Translations under genes and position numbers: made by a program | Source: Latrodectus hesperus | Lineage: Eukaryota > Arthropoda > Arachnida > Araneae > Theridiidae | Direction: 5' to 3' | Assembly (NCBI GenBank): GCA_037975125.1 | Contig: CM075857.1 | Span: forward strand, 22,732,822-22,796,821 | DNA length: 64,000 nucleotides | Notes under the pieces: generated by a model | Seen by the model: only the letters and a program-made list of their open reading frames with translations | The model's database searches: none | What the model was told of the DNA's origin: nothing | Shown: piece by piece, positions 51,801 through 64,000 of the stretch | Numbering within the stretch: position 1 is the stretch's first letter | Layout: every line of letters begins with the position of its first letter

Positions 51801-54800
51801 TAGTTTTGATTAATTTTATATAAATGTATTATTAATTATATTTTAGTAATTCTATTTTAGCTGTTTTTGCACTGAATGTATTGCTAAACATATCTATTCT
51901 TGTATCTTTCAATTTTTGCCTATGATACTTCTAATCTTGCTTTATATATATATGTATTATTTATTTGATTTTGCAAAAGGTTATTCTGTTGTTTGAGATG
52001 TACACAACATTTTGATCTTGTTTTATTATTTGTTATGAAGCAATTACATATGAATATTACAATAGTGTACTTTTAAAAGTAAATTTTTTAATATTTACAG
52101 CTTATAATTTGTATTACATTTTCATTTATTTTATAAATGTTCATTTCCACCACTAAAAAAAGACTGGTACACCCTGAACTGCCCTTTGTCCATTACAAAA
52201 TTTTTAAATGGAAAAACAATTTTGAATGGATAAGCAATTATAACTGTTGATACATTTTTGCAATGTCATGCTGTAAAGCTGTTAAAAATTTCAAAATTTT
52301 TAACAATTATTTTTGAATTGAGAACCCCATATATGTTAAATTTGTTAATGCACCTTTGAACAATGTCCAGTTTTCATGCCTGAATTTCCTCAATTATTTT
52401 TCATTGATTCAATTATTAATTCCAAACAGTTCTTTGGTTCATTGTCATTTTTGCATTTTAATATCATAATATTTTGTACTTTCTAAAAGTGGAATTATGT
52501 GTTAAATGTACATATGTGGAATTTCAAAGTTAGGCAATATCTAATATATTTTAACCAATCTGCATGAAAACCTGCAACCAATCTGCATGAATGTCTGCAT
52601 GAAAACCTGAAATTAATTTATAATGTATTAAAATTTTTAAACAATTTTATCTGTTCATATTATAAACATTTTGAGGGATTTTTGTTTTAATGCAATTGCT
52701 GTTTAATGAAATTATATTCGAAAAATATAAATTTTCAAAATAAATATCTCTTTGATTAACTACGAGCTACAAAATTTTTATATTCAATTTTATTTAAAAT
52801 TTAAATGTAAATATTAATGGTACTTTATTATTCTGTTAACCACTTCTGTAAAAAATATGTTATTAAATGATATGATTTTGGACACTATGAATTAGAAATA
52901 AAGTTTTTATCTATTTGTTCTAATGAAATTCAATTGTTTTATTTTTTCTTTATATTTTGAAAAAGATCTGTAAGTTGCTACATTTGAGGATATACTTTTG
53001 GTAAAATCAGTCAACAGAATTACATATAAGTGTCTTATTATTCTTATTATAAAGAGAAAATCATAATTTTGTGAAAATAATTTTTGAAATTATCAATAAA
53101 TGAATTATAGATGAACTAAAGAGAAAAACACTATGTGATACATTTTTACATTTCTTCAATTCTACTGATATTCAGTGTTAAGTTTAAAATTTTTTTTATT
53201 TAAAGTATTTTTATATACTTATAAATGTGTGTATTGTTGATGGTAATATCTTAAAACATGGAAGTGCATACATCGTAATTTGATAATGTATGGTTAAAGT
53301 TTACTTATACACATGTTACAGAGATTTATTAACACTGAATAAGGTTAATATATAATTTAAATATATCTGCATTCTTTGAGTTGTGTTTCCTAATAATAAA
53401 TTCAAATAGTATTAAAAATTGCTGAGAAAATAATTTAGTATTTTTACTATAAGGTTACATATAGTTTATGAATAGTTGTATTAAATTATGGTAAGATTAG
53501 AGATTATTAAATCATTCAATTTTTTATATAAATATTTATATTAAATTATAGTAAGATTTGATTGCTTGATGCAAAATGCCTGATAATGAGATTTACCAAA
53601 ATATTTCTTTGTTTACATCAATATATACAATTTAAAGTTTTAGAAGCGAAAAATACTATTACTACATTCATTTTTTAGACATAGCAACAATATGAAAATT
53701 AAATTTTAAATTAAAATTAAAAAGTGAAATTTAAGATGAGATTACTTAAAATTTAGAATAAAATTTTTTGTTATATACTTATTTATCTACTTATGTTATT
53801 TAAACAATAGTTTTTATTTTCAATATGATTTTTTACGATATCTACTTGATATTAAATTTGTAAAAAATACAAAGTAGGTATAACTTGGCAAATTTTTCAA
53901 ATAAGACCAAATTATTGGTTTTTTATCTGTAAAATTTGCTTATATTTTCCCATTAGTAGTAGAAAAATACCCTTAACATTAGGCAAATAAAAAGTTTCTT
54001 GTGCCATACTATGGGAAGAGAGATTGAGAAGAATGTTAGCATCTAAAAATTAGCAGCTAATGTTTTTTGGAAATGAACTTATAATATTTAATTTGCAAAA
54101 AGTTAACATGATTAAATAATTGATAATATTATAAACATTGATGCCTATTTAAATTCATGTTATATAATAAGATGAAACTTTTTTTTGGAAAAATTCTGTA
54201 TTAACTATTAATTTTTCGATAAAAATTACATATAAATTTTCATTTCTTTGTTGAATTCAAATATTTAACATTTTTTGTAATCAGGATACTTGAGTGCAAT
54301 ATTAATTCTTAACACATGTATTTTTTATCTTTAAATACAATGTATATTCCATTTAAAATTCATTTAAAATGATCAATATTAGTTCATATGATACTTCTTA
54401 ATGAAGTCTGCAAGATACAGTAAATATTCATTTTAATGTACAAATAGGGACCAATGAAATAATCCTTAAAATCAAAAATTTCTAAAATAAAAATAATAAC
54501 TGTTAGGTCTTAAAATTATTTTTTTACCACACTGCTCTATTTATAAAGTACTATGAGAAAAAAGTAATTTAGTATGCTAAAATTCCCATTTAAAAATATT
54601 TACTTTCGTTTTATTGAGGAAAATCAAACCAAGTAACACTCAGTTTTTTTCTATTTTGAAACTACATTGAAAAATGTAGTTTCAAAATACTTTTGTTTAT
54701 CTCAAAAAATATTTTAATCCTGTTAACAATTCATCTACTTGTTTTGTGGAACAGTTCATAGAACTGAGTTTTTCCCCTTCATATTTGAAATTTCTTTACC

Positions 54801-56214
54801 TTTTTCATTTATTATGTTTTCAATCATTACACCATCTAATAATTCTTACAAATTATATCTAAATCCAAATTAAAATGGTCCTGAAGTGAAATTTCTGGAA
54901 ATAGTTTCCTTGATGAGGTTCACAGATGACTAATGTACCTCCACTCAAATTGTCAGATAAATTTTTTGGCATTCTTCAATTACATTGGTCTATTTAATAA
55001 AGAATTTAATATTAAGCTATTATCATTGTGCCTATGGGACCTATTAAAGACCAGCCAATTGCTTGTAAAATTTTTGTCTTCATAAAACAAAGGCCTACAG
55101 AAACTTTTTAACTAATAATTCTATATACTTAAATTTTCTCTCTACATTTTAATAAATCACTAAAAATATTGGCATGATTGTAATGTTTTTATTAAAATTA
55201 TTTTAAATCAAAATTTTTTTAAACCTATAATTTAAAATATTAATGATTAAAACTGAATAACAAATACAGTATGTCTAAAAATGAAAAATATAGCAGAGAA
55301 TTCACCAAATTGTAAAATAACAATTATGTTTTTGACATAAATTTTTAAAAACATACATGTGAGTTATGTATGCATTTTGTATTTGTTAAATATTTGGTAA
55401 AATACAATTATGTGATGAAAATTCAAATTTTGAATAAGATTATATTTCCAAAAAAAGATTTTTCTTTTGTAGATTAGGAATTACAAGTACTCACATTTTT
55501 TTTAAATATTAGTAAGATTGATAAAGAAATTCTATAAATAAAACAGAGAAAAAACTAATAAAATTTTAATATATTAATGATTTAAAAAAATTACTCCAGA
55601 ATTGAACCATATTCAGTGTATTTTAATTTTATTAATAACATGCAAAAGACAAGGAAATACAGTCATATGAAGTAATAATTTTTAATGCAAAATATATCTT
55701 GTTATATTGTAAAGAGAAGCAATTTTGTTAATCAAGACAAACTGAATGAATTAGACATTCTTATTATTCATGACTATAAAAATTCTCTTAACCTAACCTT
55801 AATACACAAACCCTAATAAACAACTTCTGAAAAAAAATCATTAAATTTCAAAATAAAAGATCAACTGATGGTAAAAGTACTTTAAACAAGATTATTCAAG
55901 TTAAACTTTAGCATATACTATAATTATAAAGTATAAATCATTTTTTTCCTTCAGATAAAAATTTAAAAGCATATTAAAATGTGAAATTTAAGAATAAAAA
56001 ATAAGGATACATTGCAGAAATATATTCCTTGTAAATGATTGTCTGTCTGATATTGTAAAAGATTTAAATAAAGTAGTGTTGCTTACAGTTTTGACCATAA
56101 TTGCAATTTTATAATGATTGAATTTTTTTAAAAATAGATTCTTCTCTGTATTAAAATTATATTTCTTGTTTAATTTGATATTATTGTAATGATATTCAAT
56201 ATTTTTTCTTTCAG
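51801..56214. other. AT-rich DNA upstream of the DLK coding exons
   Basis: Probably intergenic DNA and the 5' UTR intron of the kinase gene. It holds a short direct repeat at 52552-52610 (ccaatctgcatgaa, gcatgaaaacctg) and a 14-base-arm hairpin at about 54652-54687 (attttgaaactaca/tgtagtttcaaaat). No exon identified. Confidence 0.45.
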
Positions 56215-56360
56215 TTATATTGTGCAAAGTAAATGTTCATCAAAATGTCAGCAACAATTCCTAAAACCGAAACTCCAAGCTCTTTAGAAAGTAGTCTTAC
56301 TTCTCCAGGCTCCTTGGGAATCATGAATACTAGTAGTGAAAGAGAAGATTTCCAGAAAAG
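56215..56360 (+). CDS. wnd: DLK exon with start codon
   Basis: The acceptor tttctttcag ends at 56214, so an untranslated exon lies upstream. A TAA directly precedes ATG at 56233, which fixes the frame. [11 protein letters not shown] begins the protein, and a second Met at codon 5 could also serve. The donor AAAAG|gtttct is weak, but it joins the next exon in phase. Confidence 0.8.
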
Positions 56361-59300
56361 GTTTCTATGAAGAATTTCATAAGCTATAAATAATTTTTGT
56401 TACTATGCTTTCTGTTGCGTTTTTTGTGATATTTGTTTTAATAACTTGAGATAATTTTAGTGTTATATTTAAATTGCAGTATTTTATGTTTTAATGAAAG
56501 ATGAAATAAATTTAAAATCTTTTAAATCCCCTAAATTAGACTCTTAAGCTTATGCACTTTGGATTTTTTAAATAAAGATAACAAGAAAAAATATTGATGA
56601 ATTTATCTGAGATATAATATGTTTTAAGTAAAAAGTTTAAAAAAATGAAAAATAAAATATATTGTCTAAAATTGGGGTACATTTTATTTAAAACATTTAA
56701 AAAATTGTTTAAATAAATGTAAAAATATGCTCATATTTTTTTGATATTGTATAATAAAATGATTTTCATCTTGTTAAGAAAATTTATAAATTAACATTAT
56801 ATTACTGTTTAGCTTAATTAAAAAAATAATCAAATGTAAATTTATCTGAATTTAACTTTAAAAAAATTTATTTTGCTTTAACTATTCAGAAATTTATAAT
56901 ATTTATTCTGGTTTTGGATAAATAAAATTCATTTATAAGAAAAATTATCTATGATTTATGACTTCGTATGACTATAATATAATTGACTGTATTTTACAAT
57001 GAGATTTGGTTGTTTCATTCATAACAGTACTAAATGTTTTTCATGGAATATTTAATTTCAAGTTTTTATCATATGATTTCTTTTTTTTTTCCATCAAATC
57101 AATTTTGATCAAATTTTTATCTTATGTACCCTGTATTTTAAATAGGAAGTTAAACATTTTCTTATTACTTTGTTTATAACCAAATTATGTATGTAAACAT
57201 ATATGAATTATAGAATCAGAACCTTCAAAATATTTTTTTCCTCTTCATATTAATTGTATAAATATATTATTCAATTTTAATTCTGTTATACTTGTAACTA
57301 TGATTCTTTTACCACTTCTCTTATTATAATTCTTATCAATTTGATAAATTGGACTAAATATAAGGAAAAAAATTACAAAGAAACATTTTTTCTTTTCTTT
57401 GTTCTGTTTCAAAACAGCATTTATACCTTGCAATAACTATGTCCTGTAAACCAAATGAGACCAGTATTTAATCTTAAGATGTATTAATGGAAAAATGTGC
57501 CTATTATGTACCTTTCTGTTAGTACATACAATTCAAATGATGTTAGTTATAATTTACTGCTTTTTGTCTACTGTAGTTATTTTGTTTAAATATTATTGGT
57601 GTTGATTTAATCTTACATTTGATTTTTTTGCAAAATGTTATAAAGAACTATGATAAAAACAAAATAATTAAAGTAGAGAATGCAATTTTTGTATATTTCT
57701 AGAGAATTGTAAAGCATATCTGTAATATTATTTTATATAATTATATATTAATCTTATTTACTCTAGTTCATTGAATAAATTTAAAATTAAGATTTTTTCT
57801 GTAAATCTTTTTAGTTTATTATGCATGAAAGAAGAAACATCCTCTAAATCCTCTACAACATCCCCAGAATGTCAAAGTGTACCTTATGTACCAACAAGGT
57901 CAAGTAGTACTCCTGTTGTTACCACAGTTGCTCCAGGTCCTTCAGCAATTACAAGTTCAACTAGCAGTCCAGCTGCATTGACAACTATCAAGTCCCCTAC
58001 AGGGGCTCATGCGGCAAACTTTATGCAAAATGCTAGAGGAAAAAATGGTTGGCTAGATGGTCTGTTAGTGTGTCTTCGCCCAGTCTGGGGTATTCTTGGA
58101 AAAGCTGCTGGACATGAGAATATTGATACTGGTAAGTAGTTTAATACAGTGTCATGTTTGTAAAACAAGGATTTTTGTGCAATATTATATTAATGTAAGA
58201 ATCTATGATAGTCTTTCATACTTATTACATGCTTTTTCAGATGAATGGGAAATACCATTTGAAAACATTCAAGATTTACAATGGGTCGGCAGTGGAGCCC
58301 AAGGAGCTGTATTTTTGGGTGAACTAGAGGGAGAACTAGTAGCTGTAAAGAAAGTTCGGGAAAAAGAAGAAACAGATATTAAGCACTTACGACATCTCAG
58401 ACATGTTAATATTGTTACGTTCAAGTAAGTTATTAAAGGGTTTTTTTTTCCATGAAACTTTCTTGTATAAATGTATTTAATATTTTCTTTTATTTATAGA
58501 GGTGTATGCACACAATCTCCTTGTTATTGCATCATAATGGAATTTTGTCCATATGGTCAACTATATGAAATGTTACGCAGTGATAGAGACATACCTCCAG
58601 ATAAAACTATTGATTGGTGTCGACAAATAGTTTCTGGAATGGAGTATCTTCATCAAAACAGAATAGTTCACAGAGATTTAAAATCTCCCAAGTATGATGA
58701 ATTTGCATTCTTTTTAAATAATTTGTTTTCAAAAGTTTCCTTATCATTATTCTTATTCATTAAGTCATATCCTATTTCTGGTGTAAAATATATTTGTTTT
58801 GTTTTTGCAATATTAGTAATTTACTTTCTTATAAATTTTTTGTTTATAGAATCACTTTAGTGTATTTAAACAATTTGCACATATAAATTTTTTTTATTAT
58901 TTTTAAGTTGAAGTATGCTCTGTTAATATAATTTATTAAATATTGTTTTTGTAATCTTTATGATTTGTATTCTGTCTTAGTATTTCATTATTAGTTATTA
59001 TTTTATTTTAATTTATCATTTTTAGGCCATTTGAAATGCACTGCATGTCCAGAAAGGTATATATAAAATTACATTTTTTATGTTACTTATTTTCCCCCAA
59101 TTTGAATCACTTTGTAATTATTTATTTATATCTCTTATAACAGCACTTTAATTGTTCATGTGTAATGAATTATATTTGTGCCATTGCAGTGTGTTGATCA
59201 GTATGAATGAAGTGCTAAAAATATCAGATTTTGGAACTTCACGTCAGCTGAATGATATCAGCACAAAGATGTCTTTTGCTGGTACTGTAGCTTGGATGGC

Positions 59301-62300
59301 TCCAGAAGTGATTCGACATGATCCGTGCTCTGAAAAAGTTGATATCTGGTTAGCAGTTATTATATGAGTCAGATATAAATAAGCATTAATTTATTATAAA
59401 TAAAAAATGATTTGAATTGCTATATTTATTGAATATTTTTTTATTTAATAACTAATTCATTGTGATAGAGAAGGTTGATTAATATCATTCTAAGTACTTG
59501 AAATAATATAATAATTTGAGTAGTGAAGCAATAAAAATTACTAAAGTATGTTTTCTATAATTATCTTCTATTTCAACATGTCAAGAGAATTAGCTTATAG
59601 GAATTTTTGTTATGTAATATATCATAAGCATTCATATTAGTGAAACAGTTCTATTTCTTTTATTGATTGATATTTCTTGTATCTGTAAGATACATTGCAT
59701 ATACTGTTTATATGGTACAGTATGTATTATTAATTATTATATTAAATACAAATATCAGTAAATAAACATAATTTTCCAAAATGTAGAAATTTATTTTTAT
59801 GGACTATTTTTTTTAACTTATATAAATATTTTTTTATATTTTACAGGAAATATGTCTGTATTTTATAATTAAAATAAATATGCAAGATATCATATGCTAA
59901 TTTAGCAAATACTAATTTTTAGAATTTCTCAAAATTTTTCTAAGTATGTGCTTCATCAATTAAAATTGAAAAAATAACTATGAAATGTTTAAAGAGTTTT
60001 TTATGTTCTTTTTTTTTTACATTTATTGAATTAGTTGGATAAGTTATATTTTAATAATTCAAAAAGAGTATTTGAGCACAACATTTTTTATTATGTTTAT
60101 TGTTTCATGATAAATTTTTTAATAGCTAAAATATTTTATTTTCATTCTAAAATAAACATTATTAAAACCAGAATTGTGTATAAGAATCTATATTTTTTGT
60201 ACGAAATTTATTTAAATACAGTTAAAAATATAAATAAATTTATTTTTCATTGAATACTTTAATAAAAATTCATTTTCTTTAGAAAAAAAATTATTTACCT
60301 TGTACATTTGAAAATTTATTTTAAACTGATGTTATAACTGACTGAATAAAATGAAAAGTCCTGAAAATTCTAAATTTTTGATATCCTGAAAATGAAAAAT
60401 ATAGCTTTTAATAAGAATTTTTAAATTTTTAATAGAAAAATAATATTTCTAAACATTTTTATACTAAATCCAAGAATTTTATGTTACTTTCCTTATGAAT
60501 TACTTGTTGTTCAAGTGTTAAGACAAATTTTATTATACTCTTTTGTGTAATAAGATTGATATTTGTGTAGGTCATTTGGTGTTGTCTTATGGGAGTTATT
60601 AACCCGAGAGATCCCTTACAAAGATGTTGATTCTTCAGCTATTATTTGGGGTGTTGGAAATAATAGCCTTCATTTACCAGTTCCAGATTCTATTCCAGAA
60701 GCATTTCGCATACTTTTGAAGCAGTGTTGGTAAGAATAACTCGCTACCTTTTCTTTTACAACTAATTTTTTAAATAGAATTATGCAAGTTAAAGATATTA
60801 GTTAGGTTTTTTATTTCTTAATGATAATTACCCAAAACATTTTTTTTTATGTTTATGCAAATTTTTTAGACAAAGTCAAAGGTGGCTTTTCTAAGGTCAA
60901 ATCAGTTAATTTGGATCTTCTCAAATCATGTTTATCAGAAATTTTAGGCAATGACAAGTAAAGAGAGAAATCATATCATTGAAGTAGTTGTCAAACACTC
61001 TTATCAAACTTTATGAACTATCTAAGAATATTTCTTTCAAATTAGGAAAATAAGCAAAACAATTGTTTGCATTCTGCACAACCTGCCTGAAGAAAGTTAA
61101 ATTAAATAATCTCTTTCATTGATTTTTTTATCCTTTGGATTACTGAATATAAAAAATAAATTCTCTATATTAAAATGCAAAAAGGAAGTGGTTATTTCTC
61201 AATGAATAACCAGAAAGTACTTTTAAGCTAGCTTTACACTCCATGAAAGAATTTTTATGTGTGTGGACAAGTATTTATAAAATCGTTCTATTTTAAGTGC
61301 TAAATCCCAGGCAAACTGTAAATGCAGAACTTAATTGTTGACAATTAAATTGAGTTATTTAATTCTGGTGGGAATTGTGTCTAGTGATTCTCAACAACTA
61401 GTGAACTTCTATATAGGAATTACAAAACTGTACTAAGCAAGACAAACCCTGAAATAAATTAATAAATTGGGATTGGATGTAATTCCTCACCCATGTGGTG
61501 CTCTGATCCAAACGAAAGACACTCTCTTCGACTTAATTCGCATTAGCGAGCTTGGCTTGTCCAAGTGTCATTAGTAACAACAACAACAGAAGTTTTGTTC
61601 TTTGATTTTTATTTCATTTATAAAAATGAAGCAATTTTTCCACTTAATAAAATGTTTATGTACCTTCTCTATTTTAATATTAAATAATTGAAAGCTTCAA
61701 TTCTCATTGTTAAGTAACTATTGATTACTTTTGCTTTAAAATCTACCTGTATTTTATAATTGTTTAAATTTTTAATTGAAATACTTAAAGCAGCTTCTAC
61801 ACATTCATTTCAGTTTTATTTGATATGAATTGCTGTATTTTGTATTAAGTTCTAAATTTTTTATTGGAATTTTTTTTATTATTTTCTATCTTAATTTTAA
61901 TCTTAACTAATGCTTAAAATTTTCAAAATAAGACATTGGTTAAAATCATGCAAAGTAACTGAACACAATGCAAGAAATTTTCTCTAATAAGAACATTTAA
62001 ACATTTAAGTTTATTATTAGATCTTGTAAAATGAATCAACTTTATGGTTTGTGTGTTTGATTTCTGTATTTTTGAAGATTTTTGTTTCTGACATATTAAT
62101 TCATAATCATTTCCATTTGTACATCCAATATTTCTGAATAGGAGGAATATCATATTCCCTCTATTCAGAAATATTGGATGTATGCATGTAAGCACACAAT
62201 ATATGGTTTTCTCTAAACATATCTGATAAAATAAAAAGGAAAAAAATAAAAATCTTGAATTTTTGGATGAAATCCAGAAATTTTATATCTTTGCGAAACA

Positions 62301-63305
62301 AAGTGTTACTTAAATGTAATGAAAATGTTACAATTATTTTTACTATATTTTAAGATTGAATATTGAAACAAATGGCCTTCAAAACAACTGTTGGGCATTT
62401 ATGTTCAATACATAATATTAAGATATATGCATTATAATTGTGGTTGCAATAAAATAAACAATATATATTTAATACTGAAACATTTTTCATTATTTATCAT
62501 TTAGTTTGCCTTAAAATCTAGAAACTAAGAATATAATTAAAAAAATCTATACATTTATGATCACTATATTTTGTACTTTATTTACTTGCATTCTCAGCCC
62601 TCAATTTTTCACCTGAAGTAAATTTCCATTGCTATAGCATAACTTTAAATATATCAACAAAAAGCAAATATGTTCTCGAATATTAGAAAAAAATTCCACA
62701 TATCTTTTTTATGGATAAATAAGTTTCTTTTACATTTATACAACTTAAATTAAGTATTTTAGATTTTCCATTTACTTAAAATATAATGCAAATTCTACAC
62801 TTTGCAAACTATTGTATATAATTATTATTAATATATTAATTTCATCCCTTAAATATTGTAATTATGGAAAACTTTTAATAATAATTAATAATAGCATTAA
62901 TAATTGCATAATAGCATTGATCATTTGTAACCCATATAATAAGCAAATGACATTTATTTAAGAAAAAACTATTTGCGTGAAAACATGATAATGAAGAAAA
63001 AAACCACAAATATGTTTTTTAATGGCATACATGTATATATTTGATTATTATATGCATCAATAAAATGTTTCCTTACATTTTGTTTTAAAATTTATCAGAT
63101 AAATGATTGTATAAAATTGATGAAAGACCAATGAAAATTTGTGCAATAGATTAAGATGTTTTTAAATATCTCTTCAAGATTTTTTTAATTTTTCAGGAGT
63201 TCAAAACCCAGAAATAGGCCATCCTTTCACCATATTCTATTATATTTGGAAACTGCTGCTCAAGAACTTGTTGGTGTTTCAAAAGAAAAATTTTTGCAAA
63301 ATCAG
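56233..63305 (+). CDS. wnd: DLK/wallenda MAP3K (MAP3K12/13-like), N-terminal part and kinase domain
   Basis: Dual leucine-zipper kinase is a MAP3K that activates JNK and p38 cascades in axon injury, regeneration and synapse growth. Seven exons join in phase: 56233-56360, 57815-58131, 58241-58424, 58500-58691, 59190-59348, 60571-60729 and 63197-63305. They give 416 codons. After a Ser/Thr/Pro-rich N-terminus the kinase domain starts near residue 153 with glycine loop GSGAQGAV (165-172). It continues with Lys185 in VAVKK, HRDLKSPN (267-274), DFG (287-289) and MAPE (310-313), then [20 protein letters not shown] and [10 protein letters not shown]. The FKGVCTQ, GTSRQL and WGVG segments are characteristic of the DLK/LZK subfamily as I know it. 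All catalytic residues are intact. The leucine zippers and C-terminus lie beyond the right edge. Confidence 0.95.
56361..57814. other. DLK intron 1
   Basis: A 1454-base AT-rich intron. The short frame at 57245-57433 is not exon-like. Confidence 0.75.
57815..58131 (+). CDS. wnd: DLK coding exon 2
   Basis: Residues 43-148: a Ser/Thr/Pro-rich low-complexity stretch ([23 protein letters not shown]), then the conserved [20 protein letters not shown] just before the kinase domain, a feature of DLK proteins. The acceptor is aatctttttag and the donor gtaagt. Confidence 0.93.
58241..58424 (+). CDS. wnd: DLK coding exon 3 (kinase N-lobe)
   Basis: Residues 149-209 with the glycine loop, VAVKK lysine and [12 protein letters not shown] helix C. 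The acceptor is tgctttttcag; donor gtaagt splits codon 210. Confidence 0.96.
58500..58691 (+). CDS. wnd: DLK coding exon 4 (hinge and catalytic loop)
   Basis: Residues 210-273 with the [16 protein letters not shown] hinge region and HRDLKSP. The donor gtatga splits the Asn codon of HRDLKSPN. Reading through the donor gives a false 129-codon frame. Confidence 0.96.
59026..59056 (+). other. Possible 31-base alternative exon in DLK intron 4
   Basis: Thirty-one bases are framed by an acceptor (tcatttttag) and a donor (AAAG|gtatat). Inclusion would shift the frame inside the catalytic loop and reach a TGA within the next exon. It may be a regulated poison exon or a chance pair of splice-like sites. 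Confidence 0.3.
59190..59348 (+). CDS. wnd: DLK coding exon 5 (activation segment)
   Basis: Residues 274-326 with [21 protein letters not shown] and [17 protein letters not shown]. The acceptor is tgccattgcag; donor gttagc splits Trp327. Confidence 0.96.
59349..60570. other. DLK intron 5
   Basis: A 1222-base AT-rich intron. The 72-codon frame at 60035 is low-complexity and not exon-like. Confidence 0.75.
60571..60729 (+). CDS. wnd: DLK coding exon 6 (kinase C-lobe)
   Basis: Residues 327-379: [34 protein letters not shown], then the LLKQCW helix. The acceptor is tttgtgtag and the donor gtaaga. Confidence 0.96.
61485..61600 (-). mobile_element. Partial SINE of family 1
   Basis: On the minus strand it matches the region after the tRNA head of the SINE at 44403: (gtt)n, acacttggac, ccaagctcgct, gaattaagtc, gtgtctttcgttt, cagagcaccac. 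Head and tail are missing. Confidence 0.8.
62120..62182. repeat. Near-perfect hairpin, 31-base arms
   Basis: Arms 62120-62150 and 62152-62182 are reverse complements with two mismatches near a one-base centre. The outer part is tacatccaatatttctgaat. Confidence 0.93.
63197..63305 (+). CDS. wnd: DLK coding exon 7 (end of kinase domain)
   Basis: Residues 380-416, with [19 protein letters not shown] closing the kinase domain. The donor gtacac falls in phase 0. Later exons lie outside the window. Confidence 0.93.
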
Positions 63306-64000
63306 GTACACATTGTGCTGAAGATTTTTATCATCAATAGTTTCTAAATGATTATTTCTAAACACAAATTTACTTTATAAAATGATTGGCATATTCTTTA
63401 TAATTCATTTTTATTTTATATGATTGTAATGAACTATTCTATAGATACTCTCGCAGTAATATTAATTCTTAATCAAAACAAATTTTATCTTAAAAGTAGA
63501 GATTATACATGCATTCTATGAACAAATAAATTATTTAGGCATTTTTATCTATCCTTCTAATTCGTAAAATCATATGATATCTTAATTAGTAAAGATTTGT
63601 GATATAGGATATAATTTGCTTATCATACCTGAAAATCCTGTGAACTTTTATATTAAAAACTATATTTCTTATGTCACCCGTGCTTATATTATTTTTGTTT
63701 ACTAATTTCATTTAGTTCAAAGGTTAGTGAAATTAAATAATAAGTCTAACATTTCAAACTTGTTATTGTTCCTAAAATTTTAACAATGAGCATTTCATAC
63801 CTAATTAACATTATGGTAAAATATTAAACACTCACTGTTTCAACTTTAATTTTCAGTTAAAATTAAATATGACCTAGATCTTTTAATCAAGAAAATGTTA
63901 ATATGTTTAATTAAGATACAAAATAATATTAAACTTTTAAGAAAATAAATTGTGAACAAAAATGTTATTTTTTCATTGAAATCTTAAAAAATTTTTATCG
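63306..64000. other. DLK intron 7 (runs off the right edge)
   Basis: AT-rich, no further exon recognised. Confidence 0.6.

Larger units (their letters stand above)
60730..63196. other. DLK intron 6
   Basis: A 2467-base intron with a SINE fragment and a 31-base-arm hairpin, listed separately. The rest is AT-rich without recognisable content. Confidence 0.7.

Noticed and set aside
58471..58860. 129-codon open frame taken as one exon
   Set aside because: Its start and end are intronic; the true exon is 58500-58691, defined by splice sites and by the kinase motifs continuing at 59190.

Overview
This is an AT-rich metazoan nuclear window with intron-split genes, long introns, (AT)n tracts and many decayed transposable elements (hAT, mariner, Harbinger, Gypsy, LINE, tRNA-derived SINEs). 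No bacterial, viral or organelle gene organisation is visible. Gene content and repeat types suggest an arthropod, most likely an arachnid or spider. That is an inference from gene structure and repeat style, not a database result.

Three protein genes can be read. (1) About 1971-10766, minus strand: the first three coding exons of a type I TGF-beta/BMP receptor of the ACVR1/saxophone kind. They encode a signal peptide and a complete ten-cysteine ectodomain. The transmembrane, GS and kinase exons lie beyond the left edge. (2) 17553-23125, plus strand: a complete six-exon prohibitin 1 gene of 272 codons. (3) 56233-63305 and beyond the right edge, plus strand: the first seven coding exons (416 codons) of a DLK/wallenda (MAP3K12/13) kinase, with an intact catalytic core. 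Its leucine zippers would lie outside the window. The receptor and prohibitin genes are divergently transcribed, with about 6.8 kb between start codons. The three genes belong to unrelated processes: BMP signalling, mitochondrial inner-membrane scaffolding, and axonal stress/MAPK signalling.

The rest is introns and intergenic DNA. From left to right it holds: two related hAT-like elements (50-1638 and 14917-16714), the first split by a SINE; a solo LTR (2516-2818); two hAT elements at one target site (6861-8105); a hAT nested in a mariner inside prohibitin intron 2 (19072-20688); a decayed Gypsy element from 24179 whose 3' LTR is split by a Harbinger element and then met by a hAT end; LINE, mariner and SINE remnants between 31 and 47 kb; several (AT)n arrays; and a set of near-perfect hairpins, the longest with two 126-base arms (51409-51692).

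I found no CRISPR array, operon, intact tRNA or rRNA gene, and nothing I can defend as a new multi-gene system. The most interesting signals are the long hairpins, the twice-used hAT target site, a possible frame-shifting microexon in the DLK kinase domain, and an ACGTCACGTGACGT palindrome at 38535.
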